The notes under the pieces were generated by a model. That model was given only the letters and a program-made list of their open reading frames with translations. It did no database searches and had not been told where the DNA came from. A program made the translations under genes and the position numbers. From Aquabacterium sp. (lineage in GTDB: Bacteria > Pseudomonadota > Gammaproteobacteria > Burkholderiales > Burkholderiaceae_C), in the NCBI RefSeq assembly GCF_016234775.1, contig NZ_JACRAH010000044.1, positions 1 to 64,000 of the forward strand: 64,000 bases of DNA, given 5' to 3'. This document shows positions 34,814 to 44,523 of this stretch, piece by piece (position 1 is the stretch's first letter; every line of letters begins with the position of its first letter).

Positions 34814-37800
34814 TCACTCACACCGGATACTGACCCCTGCCGTGCTCACCATGGCATGCCAGACGGTGCCGCCCAACCTGGCCAGTGCGTCGTCGCGGTC
34901 GGCGAAGTGGCGCTTCTTGCGCTCTTTCATGATGGTGTCGGCCACGGCATCGGAGACACCGGCCAGCGTCATCAACTGGGCCTTGCTGGCCACGTTGATG
35001 TTCATGGGCTTGCGCGCCACGCCACCCAGCGAATAGTGGTCGAGGTTGGTGTCGATCACGTTGGCCACGCTGGATTGCACCAGGGCCTTGCGGCTGCCGT
35101 CGTCGGCCACCTCGTGGGCCACACAGTTCACCGAGCTGGGCACATGGGCTTCGGCCGCGATGATCTTGGCAATCTGGTCAGCATCGGCCTTGGGTGTCCA
35201 GGATTTCTTGACCTTGTCGGCATCGGCCTGGCGCCCGGGCTGGCCGTAGCTCATCGTGACGGTAAGGTTGACGGTCTTCTTGTCGTTGAGCACGGCGTTC
35301 TTCACCGTGTTCTCGAAGGTGCGCAACATCGACACCGCACTGCGGTTGTTGGTGGCCTGGGTCAGCGGCGCCAGGTTCTGCCACTCGGCCCCCGTGCCGC
35401 CCAGGTTGTCGTTGAGCAGGTGCCCGCGCACGTAGTAGGTGCTGCCGCCATCCTTGCGTGAGGCCAGGGCTTCCCATTCGCCGCTGCTGGCAGAGGGGCC
35501 CGATCCCGCTTCGTGGTCTTCGGTGAGCTTTTCCACGCCCACGGTCACGCCAAACCCACCGGGACCGGTGCCGCCATAGATGGGGGGCGTGGACTTGCCC
35601 GCACCCGCCTTGCTCATGAACTGGACGGTCAACAAGGCCAGTTCACCCATCAGCGCATCGATGCCCTCGGCAGCCTTGGCCCCATCCGGCCCACCCTTGG
35701 CGGCCTTGGTCATGGCGTCGTTGAGCTTGTCCAGGGTGGCCAGGGCGCCAGCCTTGGCCTTTTCCTTGTCCTTGGCTTTGGGGTCGCTGTCCTTGATCTT
35801 CACCTTCTCCAGAGTCTTCTTGTACTCGGCCGGGTCCGAGGCCATCATCACGCGGCGTTGTGCGCCCTCGCCCTGGATGTAGAGGTTGTGGGATTCGTTG
35901 TCCACCTTCAAGGGCTTGCGGATGCCGGCCCAGTTGAGCACGCTTTGCACTCCGCTCTTGACGGCGCCCACCACACGGCGCGCCAGGCCCACGATCCAGC
36001 CGATCACGCGGTCGATAGCGGCATTGATGGGCGCACGCACACGCTCCACCACATTGCGGATGGCATCGCTGACACGGCCCAGGCCCATCAGGCGCGCCAG
36101 GAAGCTGATGGCCAGGGTGAGCAGGCCGGCCAGCGTGCTTTCCACCTTGTTGGCTGCTGCCCCGATCGAGCCCGCCGCGATAGCGGCGATGGAGTCGATC
36201 ACCGCCATGGCCACCTGCGCGATCTGCTGCAGGCGCTCCACGAAGAACATGATGGTGTTGTAGATGGCGATGATGGCCTGGATGAAGGCGCCAGCCGGGT
36301 TGAGCATGCTCACCAGCTTGACGATGGCCGCCTCCACGATGTTGCGCGACACGAAGGCCATGATCTGCTCCATGACCATCTCGCGCAGATTGCCCAGGGT
36401 CTCCATCAACTGGCCCCAGGCCGCCGCCGGCCCGCCGCGCACCAGCGCCACCACGATGTCCACGCCCAACTCCATGGCGCGCACGGCGGTCTCGCTGGTG
36501 GCCTTGACGAGTTTTTCCCGAATGTTCGCCCAAGTCAGGCCCAGCACACTGGCCACGAACTTGAAGATCTCGACCAGGGTCAGGGCCTGCGGGATGTAGA
36601 TGCCGGCGCCGCCCAGTGCCCCGGTGAGCCAGCCGATGATGGCGCCGCGCAGGTGCGTCAGGAAGCGTGACGCGAACTGGCGCAAGCCCGTCACCCCCGC
36701 CCGCACCAGGTTGCCGATGAAGCCGATCGGGTTGTTGAGGATGGTGCGCAAGGCGCCGCCTGCCCGCTTGAGGTAGACCAGCACATTGGGCGCCACCACC
36801 GAGAAGATGATCTCCAGCAGGTTCCAGGTGGTCTCGCCCGCCCAGGCGATGAACTGCCCCACGAAGCTGCCAAACACCCCGACGATGCGCGCAAAGGCAC
36901 GCGGCACCAGGATGATGTCGGCCAGTTGCAACGAGGTAAACGCCGTGATGAACAGCTGCGGGATCTGGCGCACGAAGCCCATCAGGCCGGCCATCGCGGT
37001 CTGGAACCAGCTCATGGCTCGCCCGATGGCGTTGCCCTTCTGGATGTTGTCCCAGATGTCTTCCCGGCCGATCAGCTTCATGAAGCCGCCGATCAGGGTG
37101 GCGGGGGTGCGCGCCACGGCATCACCTGTCACCGGATCAAAGCCCAGCACGGCACACAGCAGGTCGTAGCCACGCGTGCCTTGCGCCAGGCCGGCGATGG
37201 GCCGCAGGATGGCATCCTTGATGAAGGTGATGATGCCGGTGATCAGGCCGCGCACGAAACTGAGCACGCGGTCGATCGGCTCGGTGACCAGGCGCACAGC
37301 CCTGTCCCACAGGCTGCCCAGGCTGAAGATGTCGCGCCAGCTCAGGCCATCCACGAAAGCGCGCACCGCCTGGCGGATGCTCTGGCCGATGCCCGCCAGC
37401 GTGGCGAGTTGCTGCATGGCCCAGTTGGCCACCTTGTCGACGATGCCATGGTTGTCCAGCGCCTGGGTGACCAGGGCGCCGCCGGGCAACAGTTCGATCA
37501 AGGCGCGCAGGATGTTGCCGGCGCTGCGGTCCACGTTCTGGCCGCTGATGGGGTTGAAGCCCAGGATCAGGGTCATCATCCGGAAGCCCGGGATGAAGTT
37601 GGCCTTGTCGGCGAAGTAGTCGATGGCATCGCTGACACCCAGACGCTGGATGCTGCTGCCGGGGTTGCTGCGCTCGGTCACGCGGGTGTCGACACTGCGC
37701 TGGATCTGGGCCTGCTTCTGTGGTGCCGCCCCCTGCTGGATGGTGTGCGTGAGTTCATGCGCGATCAGCTCGCGGCCTTCGCTGCTCTCGGGCTGGTAGG

Positions 37801-38296
37801 CGCCCTTGGCAAAGAAGATCTGGTTGCCGGTGGTGAAGGCGGCGGCATTGAGTTCGCGGCTCTTGGCGGCGGCCGCGTCATCGGTGTGGATGCGCACGCC
37901 CGAAAAATCTGCGCCAAAGCGAGGCTCCATGAAGCGGCGCACCGATACCGGCAAGGGTTGGCCACCACCACCGGACACCATGGGTGAAGCCGCCTGAGCA
38001 GGGGCGGCCTTGGCGGCAGCCGCCTGCCCTGCCCCCGCCACACCCTTGGCCCCGGGCACCGCGCCCGCAAAGCGTGCCGCTGTGGCCGATTGAGGCGCGG
38101 CCGGCATGCTCACCACCCGTTGTGCCACCCTGGCCGCTTCGCGCTCACCCGCATCCCCCGGCTGCGACACCGTCATGTTGGCCGGCACCTGCGGCCGCGT
38201 GGGGGCGGCGACCGGGCTGGGCGCCCGCACCGGCGCGGCCACAGCCTGACGGGTGTCAGGCGCGCGCTGGATGAGCTGGCGGGTGAGGGTGCTCAT
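34814..38296 (-). CDS. eCIS cargo: DUF4157 core domain with C-terminal nuclease-like region
   Basis: This 1160-residue protein is the likely payload of the contractile injection system. Residues 1-110 are Ala/Pro-rich and disordered; residues 114-191 are the eCIS-core domain (DUF4157) with RFGADFSGVRIHTDD and the zinc-like HELTH at 180-184. Residues about 200-860 are a very long hydrophobic/amphipathic helical region with repeated GxxIGxI patterns. The C-terminus has VRGHLLNDNLGG (His959), then WQNLAPLTQATNN, resembling DNA/RNA non-specific endonucleases (GHL...GG...NL.P...N). A helix-hairpin-helix-like NINVASKAQLMTLAGVSD follows at about 1099. It follows the ATPase by 12 bases and ends the operon. 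No immunity gene is adjacent. Confidence 0.88.
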   Translation of the reverse strand: MSTLTRQLIQRAPDTRQAVAAPVRAPSPVAAPTRPQVPANMTVSQPGDAGEREAARVAQRVVSMPAAPQSATAARFAGAVPGAKGVAGAGQAAAAKAAPAQAASPMVSGGGGQPLPVSVRRFMEPRFGADFSGVRIHTDDAAAAKSRELNAAAFTTGNQIFFAKGAYQPESSEGRELIAHELTHTIQQGAAPQKQAQIQRSVDTRVTERSNPGSSIQRLGVSDAIDYFADKANFIPGFRMMTLILGFNPISGQNVDRSAGNILRALIELLPGGALVTQALDNHGIVDKVANWAMQQLATLAGIGQSIRQAVRAFVDGLSWRDIFSLGSLWDRAVRLVTEPIDRVLSFVRGLITGIITFIKDAILRPIAGLAQGTRGYDLLCAVLGFDPVTGDAVARTPATLIGGFMKLIGREDIWDNIQKGNAIGRAMSWFQTAMAGLMGFVRQIPQLFITAFTSLQLADIILVPRAFARIVGVFGSFVGQFIAWAGETTWNLLEIIFSVVAPNVLVYLKRAGGALRTILNNPIGFIGNLVRAGVTGLRQFASRFLTHLRGAIIGWLTGALGGAGIYIPQALTLVEIFKFVASVLGLTWANIREKLVKATSETAVRAMELGVDIVVALVRGGPAAAWGQLMETLGNLREMVMEQIMAFVSRNIVEAAIVKLVSMLNPAGAFIQAIIAIYNTIMFFVERLQQIAQVAMAVIDSIAAIAAGSIGAAANKVESTLAGLLTLAISFLARLMGLGRVSDAIRNVVERVRAPINAAIDRVIGWIVGLARRVVGAVKSGVQSVLNWAGIRKPLKVDNESHNLYIQGEGAQRRVMMASDPAEYKKTLEKVKIKDSDPKAKDKEKAKAGALATLDKLNDAMTKAAKGGPDGAKAAEGIDALMGELALLTVQFMSKAGAGKSTPPIYGGTGPGGFGVTVGVEKLTEDHEAGSGPSASSGEWEALASRKDGGSTYYVRGHLLNDNLGGTGAEWQNLAPLTQATNNRSAVSMLRTFENTVKNAVLNDKKTVNLTVTMSYGQPGRQADADKVKKSWTPKADADQIAKIIAAEAHVPSSVNCVAHEVADDGSRKALVQSSVANVIDTNLDHYSLGGVARKPMNINVASKAQLMTLAGVSDAVADTIMKERKKRHFADRDDALARLGGTVWHAMVSTAGVSIRCE

Positions 38297-38308
38297 GGGC
38301 TTGCGCGG

Positions 38309-39676
38309 TCAGTTCGACCGGCCCTCCTTGAGCAGCTCGCGGCGCAGGCCTTCTTCCACATCATGGGCCTGCACGATGTGCTCGCCACGGCCCAGGGTGC
38401 GCAGACAGGCATAGCGCACCACGTTCATGATGGTGCCGCCAGAGATCTCGTGCTGCTGGGCCAGGCGAGGCAGGTCCACATCCGGCGCCAGTTGGGCCAC
38501 GGGCGGGAAGGCCTCACGCCACAAACGCAGGCGCTCCGGTGCGCGCGGCAAGGCAAAGTGCACCACCGACTGGAAGCGCCGCAGGAAGGCGTCATCGATG
38601 TTGTGGCGCAGGTTGGAAGCCAGGATCACGACCCCGGCATAGTCCTCGATGCGTTGCAACAGGTAGCTGATTTCCTGGTTGGCATAGCGATCATGCGCAT
38701 CCGACACGCTGGTGCGCTTGCCGAACAAGGCATCAGCCTCATCGAAGAACAAGATCCACTTGTGCTGCTCGGCGGCTTCGAACACGCGGGCCAGGTTCTT
38801 CTCGGTCTCACCGATGTACTTGGACACCACTTGCGAGAGATCCACCCGCCACACTTCGCGGCCGCAGCGCTGGCCCAGCAGGCTGGCCGACAGGGTCTTG
38901 CCCGTGCCCGATGGCCCATGGAACAGGCAGACATAACCCGGTGCGATGCGCCGGGCCATGCCCCATTCATGCAGCAAGGCCTGGCCATGGTTCAGCCACA
39001 GCCCGATGTCTTCGAGCTGCTCCAGCGCGGTCTGGGGCAGGACCAGATCCGACCAGGCCAATGCCGTGTCCACACGTTGGGCAGGCAGGCTTTGATCCGG
39101 GCGCGTCAGCAGGCTCATACCCGGTAGTGCCTGCGCCATGAAGCCGGGTACCAGGCTCAGCGCACCCGACAAGGGGCGCTCGCCTGGTGCTACGGGTGCG
39201 GCCACGGTGAGCACGCCCAGGCGCGCCAGACGCCCTTCCGGGGCCAACAGATGGATGGCCTGCAGGCGCTCGCTCATGTGGTCGCCCGCCAGCAGGAAGC
39301 AGGCTGTTTCACCCGTGGGTGCGCCCTGGGCATTCAGGCCAAACTCCGTGTAGGCGCGCTGTGTGACCTCGTTGCGCGTGCTCAGCACATCCAGCAACTG
39401 CGGGCGCAACTGGTGGGCCACGGCCAGGATCAGCAACAGGCGTTCGGTGTCTTCCAGCTCCAGCTGGTGCACGGCACGGCTGTAGGGGCAGTCCTTGTCC
39501 TGCAAGGCGGGCGCGGGTCTGCTTTGAGGCAAGGCCGGCGACGAAGGGGGCTTGCCAAAGTAGTGCTCGAGCCTGTCCTGCAGGCAAGTGGCCAGCCATT
39601 CCAGCTCGGCTTCCAGCGTGCGCGCGGCGGCGCCGCTCAGGGTACTCAAGGTGCTCATGGCCTGGTCTCGATTCAT
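38309..39676 (-). CDS. eCIS AAA+ ATPase (Afp15-like)
   Basis: This 455-residue AAA+ protein has Walker A GPSGTGKT, Walker B ILFFDEADALFG, sensor 1 ILASNLRHN and an arginine finger region DDAFLRRFQ. About 190 N-terminal residues precede the AAA module. It matches Afp15/Pvc15, the ATPase encoded beside the tape-measure and cap genes and needed for particle assembly or cargo handling. The start overlaps the tape-measure gene stop as ATGA at 39676; the in-frame ATG at 39688 is an alternative. The gene directly precedes the nuclease-like cargo. Confidence 0.92.
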   Translation of the reverse strand: MNRDQAMSTLSTLSGAAARTLEAELEWLATCLQDRLEHYFGKPPSSPALPQSRPAPALQDKDCPYSRAVHQLELEDTERLLLILAVAHQLRPQLLDVLSTRNEVTQRAYTEFGLNAQGAPTGETACFLLAGDHMSERLQAIHLLAPEGRLARLGVLTVAAPVAPGERPLSGALSLVPGFMAQALPGMSLLTRPDQSLPAQRVDTALAWSDLVLPQTALEQLEDIGLWLNHGQALLHEWGMARRIAPGYVCLFHGPSGTGKTLSASLLGQRCGREVWRVDLSQVVSKYIGETEKNLARVFEAAEQHKWILFFDEADALFGKRTSVSDAHDRYANQEISYLLQRIEDYAGVVILASNLRHNIDDAFLRRFQSVVHFALPRAPERLRLWREAFPPVAQLAPDVDLPRLAQQHEISGGTIMNVVRYACLRTLGRGEHIVQAHDVEEGLRRELLKEGRSN

Positions 39677-41745
39677 GACGCACTCCATTCGACATGCATG
39701 GGCCGGTCCATCCAGGGCAGCTTCACCATGCTCAGGCCCCAGGGCAGGCTGCCCAGCAGCATGTCAAAGGCAGCCGGCTGCACACGCAGCTGCCAGGCAC
39801 GGTCCAGTGGCTCGATCCAACCCGCACGCTGCAGGAAGCTCTGGCGCAGGCCTTCCACACTGGTGCCCTTGAGCGCAGACCAGTGGCCCAGCACGGCTTG
39901 CAGCAGCGCAGCGGCCTCCTCACTTTCATGCGGCAGCAAGGCGGGCAGGCCGTGGCTCAGCGCCTCATGTTCGCCACGCCCCAGCAGCAGCTTGATCAGG
40001 CCCAGATCACACTCCAGCGCCTCGGTGGCATCGCCCATGGCCAGCCAGTGCAGCACCGCGGCGGCACGTGGCCACAGGGCGTCTGCGATCGGGCCACGCT
40101 GGCCTGTGGGGTACAGACCCAGCACGTTGAAGCAACGTGGCAGGTAGGGGTGGAGCAGCACCAGGCCTGCCTGAGCGATGAGGTGCCCCTGGCTGATGAC
40201 CGGTTCGCGGATGGGCCTTGCCGCTGGGCGAATGAGATCGGTGTTTAGTGTGGACGTGGCCACTGGCGTTGGGCTAGTGGCTGTGGCCCCACGCCGGGTT
40301 GAGCCATCAGGTACATGCCGCTGCGCCTTGCTTGATTCATGCTCGCCCACGGAGCCAACGCCCTGTTCCGACGACATCAACGCCTCATGCGATGCCGATG
40401 CGGCCACGCCGGCAGCAGCCAACCCTTGTGTCAACGAGGCGCTGATCTGCTGCTGACAGGTTTTCCAGGCGTCATGGACGGGCCCTTGTTCGACCCACCC
40501 CGCCGCCCAGGACAGCGCGGCCTCGCCCCACGCCTGCAGCGCTGCATCAGACATGCCCTCAACACCGGCCTGCTGCCAATCCAGCCAGAGGGCCAAGGCG
40601 TGCAGCTGATCGGAGGAAGCCCCTCGAACCGCTTGCATCAAGGCGATCAGGCTGGTGCGAATCGAACGCCCATCCGATTGCCCTGAAACGCCTGCATCAC
40701 GCCCACGGGTGGCAACCGAAGCAGCCAGGCCCCAGCCATGGCGCTGGATCACCCCCTGCCTCTGCGATTCGTTCAAGAGGCTCAACCAACGGCACAGAGC
40801 GCCCAGTCGATCAGGCAGTGGTGCACCATCTGGCCAGGCCTCGGGCCACATGCCCAGTTCTACCCAATGCACAGCCGCCTCACGCAGTTGCCGCCGTGCC
40901 TGATCAACGGGTAGACCGGCCAGCATCCAGTCCATCTGGCCGGTGCGCAGGTAGTGCATCAGCTGGGCCTGCAGATGGGGCAAGGTGGCAGCCGGTGTCG
41001 CGCCATGAACAGGGTCAGGTGCGGATACAGGTGTTGGAACGACCGCATCTTTCTGATGGGCGTGACGGTCTGACACGGCTGAAGAGCCCAGCTCTGGCGC
41101 GGCCTCCACCGATGCGCGGCCCGCCGTGTCACTCACGGCGCCTGTCTTGCTCGCAGCGAGCAGACCACCCGGATCACCCACGGTGCCCAGGCTGCCAGCG
41201 CTGACCTCCGCGGCCAGCCAACGCTGCCAATGCACCAAGGCAGCCTCGTCAACCCGCCACTGTCGCCCATCGAGTATCAGGTCCGCCGAACCCTGCATCC
41301 GACCACGCCAGGCCACATCCAGGCATTGCTGCAACCTTTGCGGCGCATGTTGCTTCAAGGCCAGCAGCGCGCACAGCAAGGCGCCGCGTTCACCGAAGGG
41401 CATGGCACCGATGTGGTCGCCCGCTTGAGCAGCAGCGGCTTGCATGGCCCATGGCAAGGGCTGCATCTCGGCCGCCGCTTGCTGCAAGGCGTGCGCAAGG
41501 GCTGAACCCAACTCCTGCATCAGGGCTTGCGGCGAGGCCTGGGCAGGCAAGCGCAGCTGCACTTCCAGCCGATCCAGATAGCGCACGGCCTCCCCCATGC
41601 CATGTGCATCGAAGGCCTGCTGCAAGGCGGCCTCCACATCCGGCATCAGCTCACGCAGCATCGTGCGCATGCCCATGGCCGCGTCTGCACCAGGGGTGCG
41701 GACCTGCCAGCGCAAGCGGCGGATACGGTGTGCAAGTTCAGCCAT
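39673..41745 (-). CDS. Contractile injection system tape-measure protein
   Basis: This 690-residue protein fits the CIS_TMP family found in eCIS loci (position of Afp14). The N-terminal IRRLRWQVRTPGADAAMGMR and the C-terminal block are characteristic. That block contains LVLLHPYLPRCFNVLGL, HWSALKGTSVEGLRQSFLQR and the ending LLGSLPWGLSMVKLPWMDRP, then a final VEW. The central 350 residues are low-complexity Ala/Ser/Gln-rich and poorly conserved, as expected for a length-determining region. It starts 21 bases after the 918-aa gene and is coupled to the ATPase. Confidence 0.88.
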   Translation of the reverse strand: MAELAHRIRRLRWQVRTPGADAAMGMRTMLRELMPDVEAALQQAFDAHGMGEAVRYLDRLEVQLRLPAQASPQALMQELGSALAHALQQAAAEMQPLPWAMQAAAAQAGDHIGAMPFGERGALLCALLALKQHAPQRLQQCLDVAWRGRMQGSADLILDGRQWRVDEAALVHWQRWLAAEVSAGSLGTVGDPGGLLAASKTGAVSDTAGRASVEAAPELGSSAVSDRHAHQKDAVVPTPVSAPDPVHGATPAATLPHLQAQLMHYLRTGQMDWMLAGLPVDQARRQLREAAVHWVELGMWPEAWPDGAPLPDRLGALCRWLSLLNESQRQGVIQRHGWGLAASVATRGRDAGVSGQSDGRSIRTSLIALMQAVRGASSDQLHALALWLDWQQAGVEGMSDAALQAWGEAALSWAAGWVEQGPVHDAWKTCQQQISASLTQGLAAAGVAASASHEALMSSEQGVGSVGEHESSKAQRHVPDGSTRRGATATSPTPVATSTLNTDLIRPAARPIREPVISQGHLIAQAGLVLLHPYLPRCFNVLGLYPTGQRGPIADALWPRAAAVLHWLAMGDATEALECDLGLIKLLLGRGEHEALSHGLPALLPHESEEAAALLQAVLGHWSALKGTSVEGLRQSFLQRAGWIEPLDRAWQLRVQPAAFDMLLGSLPWGLSMVKLPWMDRPMHVEWSAS

Positions 41746-41766
41746 GGTTCAGTTCACCTGGCGGGC

Positions 41767-44523
41767 TCAGCCGCGAATGGCACCGATGTTCTTCAAGCCG
41801 CCAATCAGCACCTTCTGGTTCTGGTCGGTGGCAGCCACCTCCAGCGTACCCAGCTTGGCCGTGAGCTTGGTGGAGGCCGCGCTGTCGGTGACCAGCATGG
41901 TGCTTTGCGCCAGAATGGATGCCACATTGGCCGCACCGCCGCTGGCCGTGTTGGTCTTGCTGGCGACCACGTGCTCAGCCGTTATGCCCACTGCGGCACC
42001 GAGTTCGCCCTGTGCGCTGGTGAGCATGTTCTGCGCCTTGCTGCGCTGATCCACCGTGAGATCGGTACGGCCCACCAGATCAACCAGGGTCTGCACACGC
42101 TGGCGCTTGTAATCCACGTCCTGAGCCAACTCGTCGAGCAAGGTGTCGCCCGTGGCGACAAGGCGACCACCGCCCAGCCCCGCCGCACCCGTGGCCTCCT
42201 TGACGCTGAAGGCGCCTTTGACCAGGCCCTCCACATTCGAGGTGGTGAACTTGAGGCGGTTGTCCACATCCGTGTTCAGGGCCAGGATCCTGTCGTCCAG
42301 CTTCTTGCTGGAGACCGCAAACTGCGTGTCGATGCGGCTGGTGACCAGGCTGTCGAGATCCAGCTTGATGGGGCGCACGATGCCAACCGGCGTGATGTCC
42401 TTGATGGGCGGGCGCAGCAGGGGGGGCCGCTGCAACACGGGCTCTTCGGGCTCGGGCTCGTCCACCTCTTCGTAGGTGTAGGGCAAGGCGAAGTCGCCCA
42501 CCACCTTGCCGTTGTCGTCGTACAGCAGCACGAGGGTGCCGCCACGCCAGGTTCCACCGAGGTGATCCAGCGAGGGGTGATCGCCCACGAAGCGAGACAG
42601 CAGCAGCTTGTCGTCTTCTCGATCATCACGCGCCACGATGAGGTCATCCAGCCAGTTCAACCAGATCGGGTGCGTGGTCTGGATCAGCGAGTCGATGGGC
42701 GAGACGATGTCATTGCGGGCCACTTCACCGAGCTTGCTGCGGACATCGCCCAGCATCTGAAGCTGGTCGCCGAGCTTGTCGGCCCAGGCGGTCTGGCGGG
42801 TTTCTTCGCGGTACGCGGTGTAGCGCGTCTTGGCCAGCGCAGGTTGCGCCTTGGCGCTGAGCGTTTCCATGTTGTTGCGCGCGGTCTGCACCACCTGCGT
42901 CACCGAGACCACGTTTTCCAGCTGATCGGGAATGGTCTTTTGCTGCACGGCCGCCTGCATGTTCTCGGAGAACTTCGAGGTGAAGCGCTGGCCTTCATCC
43001 AGGCGAACAGCCACGTCCTGCCGCAGCAGGTAGTGGAAGCGGTGCAGATCGGTGTAGCGGATCTGCGGGCGGATGCGGATGAACTTCTTGAGGTTGTGCG
43101 CCAGCACCGCGTGCACCTTGAAGGGCAGGTTGTACTGCGCGACCTGAGCCTTGAGCTCTTCGCGCACCTTGTTCACATCGCCGCCCAGATGGCCTTCGAC
43201 GCGGAACATCTCGTAGCCGGCAATGGCGCTGCCCAAAGGGTTGCGCGCCCGCACCGAACCACCGTAGTCATTGGCGCGGTAGCCCAGATTGGTTTCAGAC
43301 TGCTGACGCTTGTTGAGCCGGTAGTTCCACTGTGTGCTGATGTCGGGCTTGTAATACCAGGGGATGGCGCGGTCTTCCAGCGCCACCTCTTCGCCCATGC
43401 TGGGCGTGATGCGCAGCACGGTGTCTTCGGGCACGAAGAAGCAATCCATCTGAGCTTGCAGCTTGCGCACGAGGAAGCCGGCACGGGCCGCTGCTTCGCG
43501 GGCACCGGTATCGGCCACCGACGGGAAGAAGGCCGTGCGCAAGGCCGTCGGGTCCTGCAGGCTGCCCAGCAGCAGGTGCTTGGGGAAGGCCGAGGTGCCG
43601 GGCAACAGAATGGCCGTGGTGTCGAGCAGGGCGTCCACCATGGCGTTCCAGGTGTCCACCATGTCCTTGAAGAAGCCGTAGATCAACTGGGCATTGCCGA
43701 TGGTGATCTGGCCGAAGATGTCCTTGAGGCGCAGCTGCCAGGCCTCGACCGGGCTGCTGCCGAACAGCGATTTCAGCTCGGGCGCAAAGTCCTGCCCGAA
43801 CTGCTTGAGCGCGTCGTTCAGGGCGTTGAGCACCTCGTTGCAGGCATCACGGTAGCGGGACATGAACAGCGTGGTGTTGCTCATCGCCGTGTTGAGCTGG
43901 GGGCGCGTGGCCAGCATGTCAGGCAGGCTGCGGGCCCGTTCGCTCACGGGCTGGAAGGTCGCGCGCAGGGCCTTCGCATCGTCGCTCAGGGCCAGCAGCA
44001 GGCGGATCTTCGTCATGGCCTTGCGGCCCAGGTTGTCGCAGTTCTCGCCAATGCACAGGTCGGGATCCAGCTCGCTGGTTTCCACCAGCAGCACCACGAC
44101 CCAGTCCTGCTTGGCCAGCGGTGTGGGCAGGGGCGTGCCCAGCGGGTCGGCCTCGTCGGTCAGCTCCACCAGCTTGTTGATGGTCTTGCCGTCCGGGAAG
44201 AAGGGCGCGTACTGGGGCTGCTTGTCGTCGTACGGCTTGCTGTGCGTGTAGCGCACTGCCTCAGGCCGGATGACCAGGTCACCATCGGTGGTGATGCCCA
44301 GGCCCGGGCCCACGGTGACCGCGGCGTCTTCCACCGCCAGATCCAGCCCGCTGATCACGCCCACGCCGACGAGGTTGGTGCGCGTGAGGCGTTCCTGCTG
44401 GTTGAGGTAGAGGCTCAGCTCGTTGAGCTGGCCGTGGGTGAGCACCTGATCGCGCTCGAAGACCGTGTAGGTACTCGCCGGGGTCGAGCCCAGCAACTGA
44501 AGGACCTTGATCGGATCAGCCAT
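41767..44523 (-). CDS. Large eCIS-associated protein, baseplate or fibre candidate
   Basis: I do not recognise a family for this 918-residue protein. The N-terminus (FERDQVLTHGQLNELSLYLN, then TNLVGVGVISGLDL and VTVGPGLGITTDGDLV) is the kind of small beta domain seen at the start of phage and eCIS structural proteins that plug into a baseplate. The middle is mainly helical; the C-terminal 300 residues carry Ala/Val/Asp-rich repeats with coiled-coil character. It overlaps the Afp12-like gene by 8 bases and precedes the tape-measure gene, the position of Afp13 fibre genes in some clusters. It has no obvious fibre repeats, so a baseplate role is equally possible. Confidence 0.75.
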   Translation of the reverse strand: MADPIKVLQLLGSTPASTYTVFERDQVLTHGQLNELSLYLNQQERLTRTNLVGVGVISGLDLAVEDAAVTVGPGLGITTDGDLVIRPEAVRYTHSKPYDDKQPQYAPFFPDGKTINKLVELTDEADPLGTPLPTPLAKQDWVVVLLVETSELDPDLCIGENCDNLGRKAMTKIRLLLALSDDAKALRATFQPVSERARSLPDMLATRPQLNTAMSNTTLFMSRYRDACNEVLNALNDALKQFGQDFAPELKSLFGSSPVEAWQLRLKDIFGQITIGNAQLIYGFFKDMVDTWNAMVDALLDTTAILLPGTSAFPKHLLLGSLQDPTALRTAFFPSVADTGAREAAARAGFLVRKLQAQMDCFFVPEDTVLRITPSMGEEVALEDRAIPWYYKPDISTQWNYRLNKRQQSETNLGYRANDYGGSVRARNPLGSAIAGYEMFRVEGHLGGDVNKVREELKAQVAQYNLPFKVHAVLAHNLKKFIRIRPQIRYTDLHRFHYLLRQDVAVRLDEGQRFTSKFSENMQAAVQQKTIPDQLENVVSVTQVVQTARNNMETLSAKAQPALAKTRYTAYREETRQTAWADKLGDQLQMLGDVRSKLGEVARNDIVSPIDSLIQTTHPIWLNWLDDLIVARDDREDDKLLLSRFVGDHPSLDHLGGTWRGGTLVLLYDDNGKVVGDFALPYTYEEVDEPEPEEPVLQRPPLLRPPIKDITPVGIVRPIKLDLDSLVTSRIDTQFAVSSKKLDDRILALNTDVDNRLKFTTSNVEGLVKGAFSVKEATGAAGLGGGRLVATGDTLLDELAQDVDYKRQRVQTLVDLVGRTDLTVDQRSKAQNMLTSAQGELGAAVGITAEHVVASKTNTASGGAANVASILAQSTMLVTDSAASTKLTAKLGTLEVAATDQNQKVLIGGLKNIGAIRG

